64,000 nucleotides of DNA, taken from the NCBI GenBank assembly GCA_020404105.1, contig JADBWH010000013.1, forward strand, positions 1 to 64,000, given 5' to 3'. Below the pieces are notes generated by a model. It was not told the origin of the DNA. It ran no database searches and was given only the letters and a program-made list of their open reading frames with translations. The DNA comes from Pseudanabaena sp. M53BS1SP1A06MG (GTDB taxonomy: Bacteria > Cyanobacteriota > Cyanobacteriia > Pseudanabaenales > Pseudanabaenaceae). How positions within the stretch are numbered: position 1 is the first letter of the stretch; every line of letters starts with the position of its first letter. Shown piece by piece: positions 34,706 through 43,300 of the stretch. Position numbers and translations under genes: made by a program.

Positions 34706-36199
34706 TTATCTAAATACGTTCTGTCGTGAAGCTAATCTTGCCTTGCCTGAAGCTGCCCATTCTTGGAGAACTTGAATTTCCTGCTGAGCCGTTTGCGCCA
34801 AGGGCACGATTTGACTAGCTGCTTCGAGAACGTCATCGGTTGTAAAGTCACGATTTTGACTAAAGCCAATATGCATCGCTTCGATGATCCCCTGCTCAAT
34901 TTCTGCACCTGAGAAATCAGGCGTTTCGTAGGCGAGGCGATCAATATCGTAGGCGCGAATATTGTGGGGACGGTATTTGCTGAGATGCACAGAGAAAATC
35001 TGCGATCGCTCTTCTTGGTTAGGCAATCCAACAAAAAACACTTCATCGAATCGACCTTTACGCAAAAGCTCAGGGGGCAAGGCACGGATATTATTTGCTG
35101 TTGCCACCACAAATACAGGCGAAGTCTTTTCTGCCATCCAAGTTAAAAAGGTTCCAAATACACGATTGGTTGTTCCTGAATCACCTCGACCTTCAATACC
35201 TGAGAATGCTTTATCGATTTCATCAATCCACAATACGCAGGGTGATAAAGCTTCTGCGAGTTGAATCATTTGTCTGGTACGAGATTCACTCTCACCAACT
35301 AGTCCCGCAAACAGACGACCAACATCAAGACGCAATAGGGGTAAATGCCAATGGTGCGAAATAGCCTTAGCGGTGAGGGATTTGCCAGTACCCTGAATCC
35401 CTGCTAGCAACAATCCTCTTGGATGCGGTAATCCATACTTACGGGCGCGATCACTAAAGGCTCCACCTCGTCTCAGTAGCCATTCCTTGAGATTATCCAA
35501 ACCACCGATATCACTAATCTCTGTAGTTGATGGATAGAACTCTAAAATCTGGGTTTGGCGAATACTTTGGCGCTTTTCTTCGAGAATTAGTTCCACATCT
35601 TCGGAACGCAAGCAGTTATGCTCAGCGATCGCTTTGGCTAATACCCGTCGGATGCGCTCTAGCGATAAGCCCTGACTTGCCCGAACAAGATCATCGATCG
35701 CCTGTTTATTTAATCGTAAATCATGGTCTGAGTTAGTTGAATTGGCGATTTGTTCAATTTCAATTTTTAGTTCGTTAGGATTAGGAAGCGGAAATTCCAG
35801 AATCGAGAAAAATTCACTGAGGCTATCGGGAATAATAATCTTTGAGGCTAGAATGACGATATTTTGGGCTTCGCTTTTGAGCTTACGGGCAAGATTTTTG
35901 AGCTTACGAGCGATCGCCACATCATCGAGAAAGCGATCAAAATCGCGTAATACAAACACCGCACCCTTGGGGATTTTATCCACAAACTCTAAAGCTTGGA
36001 GAGGATTGCGTTTCCCTGCACCTGCATCATTGGGATTGGACTGGTAGCCATCGACAAAATCCCAAATAAACACACTACGACCAAGGGATTTTGCCACATT
36101 GTTAATCACGGCTTCGACCCGCTCCTCTTCATCCGAAGGTATGTAAATCAAGGGATAACGGGCACGAAGAGTCAAATTTAAGTCAGCTTCAAAATTCAT
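34706..36199 (-). CDS. ycf46: AAA ATPase Ycf46-like
   Basis: 497 residues. An N-terminal domain (FEADLNLTLRARYPLIYIPS) precedes an AAA module with Walker A AGIQGTGKSLTA near residue 265, Walker B CVLWIDEIDKAFSG, and second-region RKGRFDEVFFVGLPNQEER with arginine fingers. It matches the plastid/cyanobacterial Ycf46 family, linked in cyanobacteria to adaptation to inorganic carbon. The next gene on the other strand (cupB) belongs to the CO2-uptake machinery, which fits that theme but does not prove a link. Confidence 0.88.
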   Translation of the reverse strand: MNFEADLNLTLRARYPLIYIPSDEEERVEAVINNVAKSLGRSVFIWDFVDGYQSNPNDAGAGKRNPLQALEFVDKIPKGAVFVLRDFDRFLDDVAIARKLKNLARKLKSEAQNIVILASKIIIPDSLSEFFSILEFPLPNPNELKIEIEQIANSTNSDHDLRLNKQAIDDLVRASQGLSLERIRRVLAKAIAEHNCLRSEDVELILEEKRQSIRQTQILEFYPSTTEISDIGGLDNLKEWLLRRGGAFSDRARKYGLPHPRGLLLAGIQGTGKSLTAKAISHHWHLPLLRLDVGRLFAGLVGESESRTRQMIQLAEALSPCVLWIDEIDKAFSGIEGRGDSGTTNRVFGTFLTWMAEKTSPVFVVATANNIRALPPELLRKGRFDEVFFVGLPNQEERSQIFSVHLSKYRPHNIRAYDIDRLAYETPDFSGAEIEQGIIEAMHIGFSQNRDFTTDDVLEAASQIVPLAQTAQQEIQVLQEWAASGKARLASRQNVFR

Positions 36200-36289
36200 T
36201 GATTAGTAAGCCGTGAATAAAACGCTAGAATTTCTACAGCCTATAATTTACAGCAAACCATAGCAATAGTGATAGGCGATCGCACTTAT

Positions 36290-36380
36290 AGGACTTAACG
36301 CATTGGTTAGTGTGGGCTTCACTGCCTTTGGCGTGGAAACAAACCTGTGTACTTCGCTTGCTTGAAAAACGCTATAAGTT
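36290..36380. repeat. Diverged TAGGACTTA-type repeat
   Basis: TAGGACTTAACGCATTGGTT at about 36291-36310 is a one-insertion variant of the repeat end seen at 34493. The right side is too diverged to define. It lies in the short divergent promoter region between ycf46 and cupB. Confidence 0.35.
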
Positions 36381-36479
36381 CTGTATTGTGCATTTCTATT
36401 ATTCCTAAACTCATGCGAAATCTGTAATCGATGCTTAACTATATATTAGGCATATATTAAGCGTTGTATAAATTTGCAT

Positions 36480-37610
36480 ATGAGTGTATCGACCAAAAAT
36501 AAACCCATCGAACCTGCCCTTGTTGTCGTAAAGCAACGCTTAGAAGAGGGTGGTGCATTACTTCCTGACGGTTCCGACAACTTACTGGAAGTCGTTGGCA
36601 TTCTCAAAAGCTATGGTGTCGTCCTCGGTGAATATTATCGAAATCTTACCTATATCTCTAAGCATCAATTTTTGGAGTTTTTCCCTTTTTTTAAATTTTT
36701 TAATGGCAATTTCTCGTTAGGAAAGTTAGGTCGTCACTGGTGGCATGATCGCATTAATTTTGAATTTGCAGAATATTGTATGAAGGCGATGTTTTGGCAT
36801 GGTGGCGGCGGTTTAGATAAATATTTGGACTCAGAGGAATTTCAACGACGCGCTCAAGCTGCGATCGCTGCAAAAAGCAAAAGTAATCCACTTATGGCAA
36901 TTTTAAATCGCTTGTTTCCAGACTTTTTGCCCGAGCAAGTACGCTTGATGACCTACTACAGCGCTTTGGGATATTTTTGGTCATTCATGTCACCGTTATT
37001 TTTAGATCTCAGCGATCGCTATGATCGGGGCGAAATTAAGAGCATTCCTGATGTGGTGAAACATGTTCAAGATGGTTTGGTTGCTGCGGCGGCTGTCCCC
37101 TATGTCTATAACGTAACCATTAATGGCAACGATTACGATATTGTACCGAAATCAGCAAATCTATCATTTTTAATGGATACGGCTGTACCCTATGTGGAAG
37201 CTGTATTTTTCCGATCCTTCCCCTTCCGTGGCACGGTTTCCTACAACGCACAGGCACAACAAATCTCTCCTGAAATTTCGCACTTCAATTACGGTGTACT
37301 GTATGCCGATCCCTTACCAATTGGCGGTGCTGGTATTCCACCGACATTACTTATGCAGGATATGCGTCACTATTTACCCCAATATTTACATGATTTTTAT
37401 AAACAAAGCGATCGCGGTGAAGAAGACTTACTGGTAAAAATTTGTCTTTCGTTCCAAAAGTCGATGTTTTGCGTAACGACAGCCGCCCTGCGTGGTTTAG
37501 CTCCCCACCCCTTTGAAACACAAGATCCCAAAGAGAGAAAAGCTAATGATAATTTTCTTGCAATTTGGTTAGATCGCCTCTCGCAATCGCGCCTATATAC
37601 ATTGCAGTAA
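36480..37610 (+). CDS. cupB: CO2 hydration protein CupB/ChpX
   Basis: 376 residues counted from the ATG at 36480; an in-frame TTG lies two codons upstream. Motifs include FFKFFNGNFSLGKLGRHWWH, MKAMFWHGGGGLDKYLD, and the conserved NLSFLMDTAVPYVEAVFFRS segment typical of the CupA/CupB family. These subunits bind NDH-1 complexes and convert CO2 to bicarbonate, probably through a zinc-dependent carbonic-anhydrase-like site. CupA usually lies in an ndhF3-ndhD3 operon. This gene stands alone, so CupB (constitutive, low-affinity) is the better guess. Confidence 0.85.
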   Translation: MSVSTKNKPIEPALVVVKQRLEEGGALLPDGSDNLLEVVGILKSYGVVLGEYYRNLTYISKHQFLEFFPFFKFFNGNFSLGKLGRHWWHDRINFEFAEYCMKAMFWHGGGGLDKYLDSEEFQRRAQAAIAAKSKSNPLMAILNRLFPDFLPEQVRLMTYYSALGYFWSFMSPLFLDLSDRYDRGEIKSIPDVVKHVQDGLVAAAAVPYVYNVTINGNDYDIVPKSANLSFLMDTAVPYVEAVFFRSFPFRGTVSYNAQAQQISPEISHFNYGVLYADPLPIGGAGIPPTLLMQDMRHYLPQYLHDFYKQSDRGEEDLLVKICLSFQKSMFCVTTAALRGLAPHPFETQDPKERKANDNFLAIWLDRLSQSRLYTLQ

Positions 37611-37650
37611 TAGTTAAAAATGGCATAGCTATTTTTAACTTTAAAAAGTG

Positions 37651-37677
37651 AATAGGCGGCGCAATGCGCCGCCTATT
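37651..37677. terminator. Bidirectional hairpin between cupB and panB
   Basis: AATAGGCGGCGC-AAT-GCGCCGCCTATT is a perfect palindrome between two convergent genes. It touches the panB stop codon. Family resemblance to GAGGCGACGC at 6441. Confidence 0.75.
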
Positions 37678-38441
37678 TATTGATTTCTAACATCTTGGCA
37701 ATATTGCTTAACTGCTTCAGTAATCGTCTCTTGTAAATTTATATATTTCTTAGCAAAGGGGGGATGCCAATCGGATAGACCCAGCACATCGTGGGTTACT
37801 AAGATCTGCCCATCACATTCCTTACCTGCTCCAATGCCAATCGTCGGCACGGGAATTAAATTTGTAATCTTAGCGGCTAATTTCGCAGGAATATTTTCTA
37901 ATAACAGGGCAAAAATACCTGCCTCGACTAAAGCTTTGGCTTGATGCAAAATCTCTTCGGCGGTGTCGGGAGTGCCACCTTGAACTCGATAACCAATCCG
38001 ATGCACCGATTGTGGCGTTAGTCCCACGTGCCCCATCACAGGCATTCCCGCCTGTACTAATTTGCGAATTGTCGCCACCATATCAGGATACCCACCCTCC
38101 AGCTTGAGGCCCTTTGCATCAGTCTCCTTAAAAATGCGTCCTGCTGAACGCAGAGCCTCTTCCGCGCTCACCTGATAACTCAGGAAGGGCATATCAACGA
38201 TGAGTAACGCATTCTCGACACCCCGACTGACCGCTTGGGCATGGTGAATCATTGCATCAAGGGTAACGGGTAATGTTGTTTTATGCCCTAAAGCAACCAT
38301 TGCGAGGGAGTCACCCACCAAAAGCATATCCACACCTGCTTTATCGAGTAATTTGGCGATCGCATAGTCACTTGCCGTTAGTGCGGCAATGGGCTTTTTT
38401 TGCTGTTTCCATTTTTGCAATTGGGCGATCGTCACTGGCAT
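37677..38441 (-). CDS. panB: 3-methyl-2-oxobutanoate hydroxymethyltransferase
   Basis: 255 residues counted from the ATG at 38439-38441; a 27-codon upstream extension has no conserved character. Landmarks are [60 protein letters not shown] and [18 protein letters not shown]. It uses methylene-tetrahydrofolate to make ketopantoate for coenzyme A synthesis, in the cytoplasm. Length matches the family. Monocistronic, with a palindrome at its end shared with convergent cupB. Confidence 0.95.
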   Translation of the reverse strand: MPVTIAQLQKWKQQKKPIAALTASDYAIAKLLDKAGVDMLLVGDSLAMVALGHKTTLPVTLDAMIHHAQAVSRGVENALLIVDMPFLSYQVSAEEALRSAGRIFKETDAKGLKLEGGYPDMVATIRKLVQAGMPVMGHVGLTPQSVHRIGYRVQGGTPDTAEEILHQAKALVEAGIFALLLENIPAKLAAKITNLIPVPTIGIGAGKECDGQILVTHDVLGLSDWHPPFAKKYINLQETITEAVKQYCQDVRNQ

Positions 38442-38631
38442 CGTTGCATTCCTCACTAGACTGATAAACGTTATATTGTTGGGATTGGCATTTTGCCCAA
38501 AGTACAGGGACAAAAACAACAATATTCAGGATTGCCATATCCATCAAAAAATTAATAGGGCTAACATCTAATGTAAACTTTTTAAAGCAATCACAAAAGG
38601 TTAATTGAGTTCGGTACGAGAAGCAAACATT

Positions 38632-38823
38632 ATGCAAGTTGGACAAAGAGTTCGTGTTCGTGGTTTCAAAGACGGTAGTGGCAAGTCGATCGCTAGCAAA
38701 GTTGGGGCGATTGGCGTAATCAAAGAAGAAAAGATTATGGATGGCAGCAAATGGGGCTATATCGTCAAATTTGATGACAGCACCAAGTCTTGGTTTTTTG
38801 CAGATGAGCTAGAGTCCGCCTAA
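38632..38823 (+). CDS. DUF2862 protein
   Basis: 63 residues from the ATG at 38632. MQVGQRVRVRGFKDGSG and VKFDDSTKSWFFADELE match the small cyanobacterial DUF2862 family, predicted as an SH3-like or KOW-like beta barrel. Function unknown. It begins a same-strand run with an HU-like and an ArsA-like gene. A small hairpin at 38855-38887 follows it. Confidence 0.75.
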   Translation: MQVGQRVRVRGFKDGSGKSIASKVGAIGVIKEEKIMDGSKWGYIVKFDDSTKSWFFADELESA

Positions 38824-38854
38824 ATGGGTTATGATGTCCTTCCCTGTCAGTAAA

Positions 38855-38887
38855 GAGTATGCTCCCGTTGAATGCGTGAGCATACTC
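38855..38887 (+). terminator. Hairpin after the DUF2862 gene
   Basis: GAGTATGCTC (38855-38864) and GAGCATACTC (38878-38887) pair around a 13-nt loop. It lies between the DUF2862 and HU-like genes and could end or attenuate the first transcript. Confidence 0.5.
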
Positions 38888-38925
38888 CTTGTCTAATCAA
38901 GCATCATAAGTTACACCTAAGCCCT

Positions 38926-39243
38926 ATGGCAGATATTAACCGTCAAGATATCATTAGGGGCATGATGGCGGAGGTTGATGGACTGAGCTACAGCATGGCT
39001 TCAGCAAGCCTTGAGGCAGTAATTACCTGCCTTACCAAAGCTCTAGCTAACCACCAATCGGTAATGTTGAGTGATTTTGGTAAGTTTGGGGTACGCCATC
39101 GTCGTGCCCGTTCGGGAAGTCATCCTCGCACCCATCAGCCTATTTCGATTCCCGAAGTAATAGTTCCCCATTTTACTCCCAGTCCTCATCTAAAAAAGCT
39201 GGTGCAAAAGTCCAATGAGCCTAATTCTGACATTTCTCGGTAA
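38926..39243 (+). CDS. HU/IHF-like DNA-binding protein
   Basis: 105 residues from ATG 38926. The HU fold is recognisable: helical N-terminus INRQDIIRGMMAEVDGLSYS, then LSDFGKFGVRHRRARSGSHP and RTHQPISIPEVIVPHF, which includes the conserved RT and IP of the beta-arm, and a C-terminal tail. Relative to HU it has a diverged N-terminus and about 10 extra C-terminal residues. The 3' 29 bp overlap the next gene, so translational coupling is likely. Confidence 0.75.
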   Translation: MADINRQDIIRGMMAEVDGLSYSMASASLEAVITCLTKALANHQSVMLSDFGKFGVRHRRARSGSHPRTHQPISIPEVIVPHFTPSPHLKKLVQKSNEPNSDISR

Positions 39244-40279
39244 AGGTGGTGTTGGCAAAACGACAACCGCGATCGCGGTTGCTCGTGCTTTTGCCGCCCA
39301 AAATAAACAAGTTTTATACGTCGGTCAACAAGCAGGTGATAGCCTCAGCATCAGATTAGGGATTACACTCAATAGCGATCCGCAACTGGTTGCGCCCAAT
39401 TTCTCGGCAGTCCATTTACAATCTACAGTCCTACTTGAAAGATATTGGGACAAGATGAAAGGCTTGGAAACCCAATATTTGCGTACGCCTTTTTTCAAGG
39501 AAGTTTATGGTCAAGAGCTAGGCATTTTACCTGGAATGGATGCGGCTCTCGGCTTAAGTTTTCTGCGTGAGCGTGATGCTGAAGGTAAGTATGACGTAAT
39601 CATTTATGATGGCGTTGGCGATCTGGAAACTCTGCGGATGTTGGGAATGCCAGAGATTCTCGGTTGGTATTTACGACGTTTTAAACAGGTATTAACAGGT
39701 TCAGCGATCGGGCAGGCAATTTCTCCCTTTGTGGAACCAATTTTAAGAAGTATCCTCCAAGTTTCTAGCACTGATGATATTTCCCAGCAAGCAGGAGAAA
39801 TGTCCTCAGTATTAACTCGTGGTCAAAAAGCAGTAAATGATCCGAGTCATGTTGCGGCTTATTTGGTTACAACGGGTGATCCCTATGCGATCGCAACGGC
39901 AAAATATCTATGGGGCAGCGCTCAACAGATTGGCTTAACCGTTGGCGGTATATTTGCACGGGAGTCAATCCCTGAAGAGGAATTTGCCCCCCTAGCGATC
40001 TTCTCAATTCCCGATCAGGTGAGTGAGTTAATCATTCCCGAACGATTAGATGCAACCTTAGCGCCAAAGCCAATTGAGATTAATACTTCGACCAAACAAG
40101 TTAAGTTATTTTTGCCAAGTTTCAATAAAAAGCAGGTCAAATTGATTCAGTTGGGTCCCGAAGTGACCATCGAAGCTGGCGATCAACGGCGCAATATTTT
40201 TTTACCTCCTGAATTAGCTGGCAAACAAGCGATTGGTGCAAAGTTTCAGGATGCCTATCTGGTAATTTCATTTGGCTAA
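39215..40279 (+). CDS. ArsA/Get3-like ATPase with C-terminal HSP20-like domain
   Basis: 354 residues. The deviant P-loop GKGGVGKTTT is at 9-18 and IIYDGVGDLETLRMLGMPE includes the Walker B-like region. The C-terminal segment, from about residue 290 (KQVKLFLPSFNKKQVKLIQL and onward), resembles the HSP20-like fold fused to some ArsA proteins. Cyanobacterial relatives may resemble Get3-type chaperones rather than arsenite pumps. No arsB or arsenic-resistance gene is present. It begins 29 bp inside the HU-like gene. Confidence 0.85.
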   Translation: MSLILTFLGKGGVGKTTTAIAVARAFAAQNKQVLYVGQQAGDSLSIRLGITLNSDPQLVAPNFSAVHLQSTVLLERYWDKMKGLETQYLRTPFFKEVYGQELGILPGMDAALGLSFLRERDAEGKYDVIIYDGVGDLETLRMLGMPEILGWYLRRFKQVLTGSAIGQAISPFVEPILRSILQVSSTDDISQQAGEMSSVLTRGQKAVNDPSHVAAYLVTTGDPYAIATAKYLWGSAQQIGLTVGGIFARESIPEEEFAPLAIFSIPDQVSELIIPERLDATLAPKPIEINTSTKQVKLFLPSFNKKQVKLIQLGPEVTIEAGDQRRNIFLPPELAGKQAIGAKFQDAYLVISFG

Positions 40280-40325
40280 AAGCAAGATGAGAGGTGACGC
40301 GAATCGTCACCTCTCATCTTGCTTT
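40279..40325. terminator. Perfect 21-bp hairpin between convergent genes
   Basis: Arms 40279-40299 and 40305-40325 are perfectly complementary with a 5-nt loop. It starts at the ArsA-like stop and overlaps the stop of the large membrane-protein gene, serving both directions. Confidence 0.8.
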
Positions 40326-43300
40326 ATTCCCATGACTCTAGCTCGATCGCTACAGTTCTAAACAATGTCAAAATGCGATCGCGCCTGACCTCAAAATTCG
40401 CGGCAACCAGAATAAAGCCAATCCCTGCAAAGATACCGAGTGTCCACATCAGGAATGAATATTGCGTGACTAAAATTACGGCTTGGGTGAGGACTAACAA
40501 AATGAATGTGAGTGTTCCCATAAAGAGATAAGCACGGATACGCAGAGCGAGTCCTGCGATGATGAAGGCAAAACTCAAAATCCATGTTGTAAAGGCAATA
40601 CTAGGATTTGTAAAGGAATGGAGAAAAGCTACTAAGCCCATCCCTCCACTTGCTAAACTGCGAATAGTATGGCGCAAATCCCTTCTATACAAAGTCTGAA
40701 GATTAGGTTCGACTTGAGCAAAGTAAAGTCCAGAAAATCCGAAAACGCAAATGTTAATTAAAAATCTGAGACTGGTCAATAGCTCGACTGGTTGTAAATA
40801 TGCAAAAATTGCCCAATCCCATAGAAATAGGGTTATATAGGTAAAGCGAATTTGCTCTTTTACCTTGGCATAGATTGTGTAAAAGATACCTACGATTACT
40901 AAGCAGGATGTTGCTATTTGAGACTGAGAGATAAAAACAAAAATTAATGGCAAGGCTAAGGCAGAATTATACCAAGGTTGCTCATTCCATTCCCATTCCT
41001 CCCAAGGCGGTAAATAGAGCATGAGTGAAATCAGACAAGCGATCGCTGCGGCATAGGGTTTAATCACATTCGCAATCAGCCAAGGATTGGGGAAAGCAAA
41101 GAAGATGAAATAGGTGATCGCACCGATGGAAGTAGTAATACCTGTATAAATCCAAATAGCCTCTCCATCTAAATCTCCTTTATCAATGGAGACTTCCTCT
41201 TTTCCTCCCTTTACAAGGGAGGTCAGGGGGGATCTTCCCTGCATAATCGCATAGGTAGCCAAAGCAATCGCTAAACCGCCACCAATCAAACCGCCAGTAG
41301 TGGAAGGTTGATATAAACTTGCGGATATTAAAAAAAGAGCACTTGTAGTCCAATGTAAATGCGCCGAAATGCTAATTTCCTGCTTAGAAAGTCGCAAATA
41401 CGGCATGATCCAATCACTAAAAATTTGGTAGGCATAGGCGATCGCACAAGCAAGTGTCGCTAAAACCACTAAGCCATCACCGAGGCTACCTCCTTTAAAA
41501 CTTGATACCATTTGATAGAACAGTAACTCATATGCTGAGAAAGTAGCGATCGCCATCGATAGATAAGTCAACGCTTTAAATAGAGGATTTTCTTGGGATG
41601 CTCTGCGTCCAATCCCAATCCCAATGAGGGATGTACTTAGGGAAAATAAACCTGTTAAGCCGCTAAAGTTCCCAATTCTAAATAATGAACCCATTACTCC
41701 ATAAATCAAGGGAACGAGATCCCAACTAATTGGATATTCGCCCTTATTTTTACCATCGCCCGTATGCTGCATCCACCAATCACCTAATAATTGGGTGAAG
41801 AACCCTAGGGCTAAGTTGGCGATCGCTAGTTCAATTGCAGAACCATTAAAAACAGCAATCGCTCCTGAAGTGATGAGTTCAATGCTCCATGCAATGCCCC
41901 ACTCTGTCCAGAAGGGAGGATAGGTGTTAGATTGCCAAACACGATAGATTAAGCCAATCGTAACTAAAATTGTGCTGGGTAAGAGATTGACAAATAATTG
42001 GTCATCTTGGTTATAGGCAAAGACACTAATCGCTAAGACAGATTGTAGAATCAGTAAGCCTGCTGATATTAATGCTGACCAGATATCAAAGGCTTGGGCA
42101 TAGGATTGATTTAAAGACAAATTGAGATCAGGAACATGGCGATCACGGCGATATTTGAGCCAATGATTGAGAACATAGATTAATAAAACGCTAACAATTA
42201 AACCTGTAATTCCAAAGCTAAACTGAGCAATCTGACCATCCCCAGCTTTAAACTTCCATAAAATTGCGGCAATAAAGATTAACCCATAGCCAACGGTATT
42301 AAACGTGATTAATAGGGATTTACTACGGCGCGTATTTACTAACATTAGGGCAAAGGCAACCCCTAAACCAATCAAGCGAGAGCTATCATCTGCCCATGTC
42401 AGGAATTGGGCGATCGCTAGTCCTGCAATGCTGAGTTTAATCGCCAAATCGCGATTTGCAAATTCGCGCCAAGTCCCCAAAAATGTAAGGGATAGGGGCA
42501 CGGATAACCAAGCTACCCCCCAATAATTACTAAATAGAAGTTCGCTACTAGCACCAATCTTCTGTCCTTCAATCACGGCATTCCATAGCAAAATATAACT
42601 CAACGCTGCTAAACTTGCACCAATATGCCAAGCACTATCGCGCCAAGCTTGGAAATGAGGATTTTCGGGTTGGGAGAGAGGCTGAGGGCTAGACCCATCA
42701 CCAAGAGAGACAGCTTGAAGTTTAAACTTGCCGATCACTAAAACCACAATCCATTCCACCAGCATGATTCCTAGTAAAAAGCCACTCCAAGCAAAGATGG
42801 ATTGAGTACGGGTGAGTAAATAAACACCTAAACTCATGGCAATCAAACAGACAATATGAGCACAATAAACCAGACCGTTCAAGTCACTGCTATGAGGTGA
42901 TCGCCTTGCTTGCACAACTAATAAAGTAATTGCCGCTAGAGTTAAATTAGTAAATAGAGTGTAAATATTCGAGAAGCTTAAACAGGTAAGCGTCACTCCA
43001 AATCCAAGGGCTAATAATTCACCTCGCAGGGCTAAACTAGGCTTTTGGCGATCGTGATAAATTGCAGCAATTACTGAAAACACAATTACATAAGGAAATA
43101 GCGAAACTCCCAGTAAATTTATTTCGGAATTAGTTTGAAATAATGTCAGCAAAGATTTAAGAGTCTGTTCATACCACGCTTCGGGAGTTAATCTTTTGCC
43201 AAGCCATAGTAGTTGTAAGCCCCAGAAAAATAAATAAGTGAGATCGTTAGGTTCTTCATGTTTGAATAGGCGATCACAGAGAACCCATGTAATCAATAAA

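Noticed and set aside
39215-40279. Arsenic-resistance operon
   Set aside because: Only an ArsA-like ATPase is present, with no arsB, arsC or arsR nearby.
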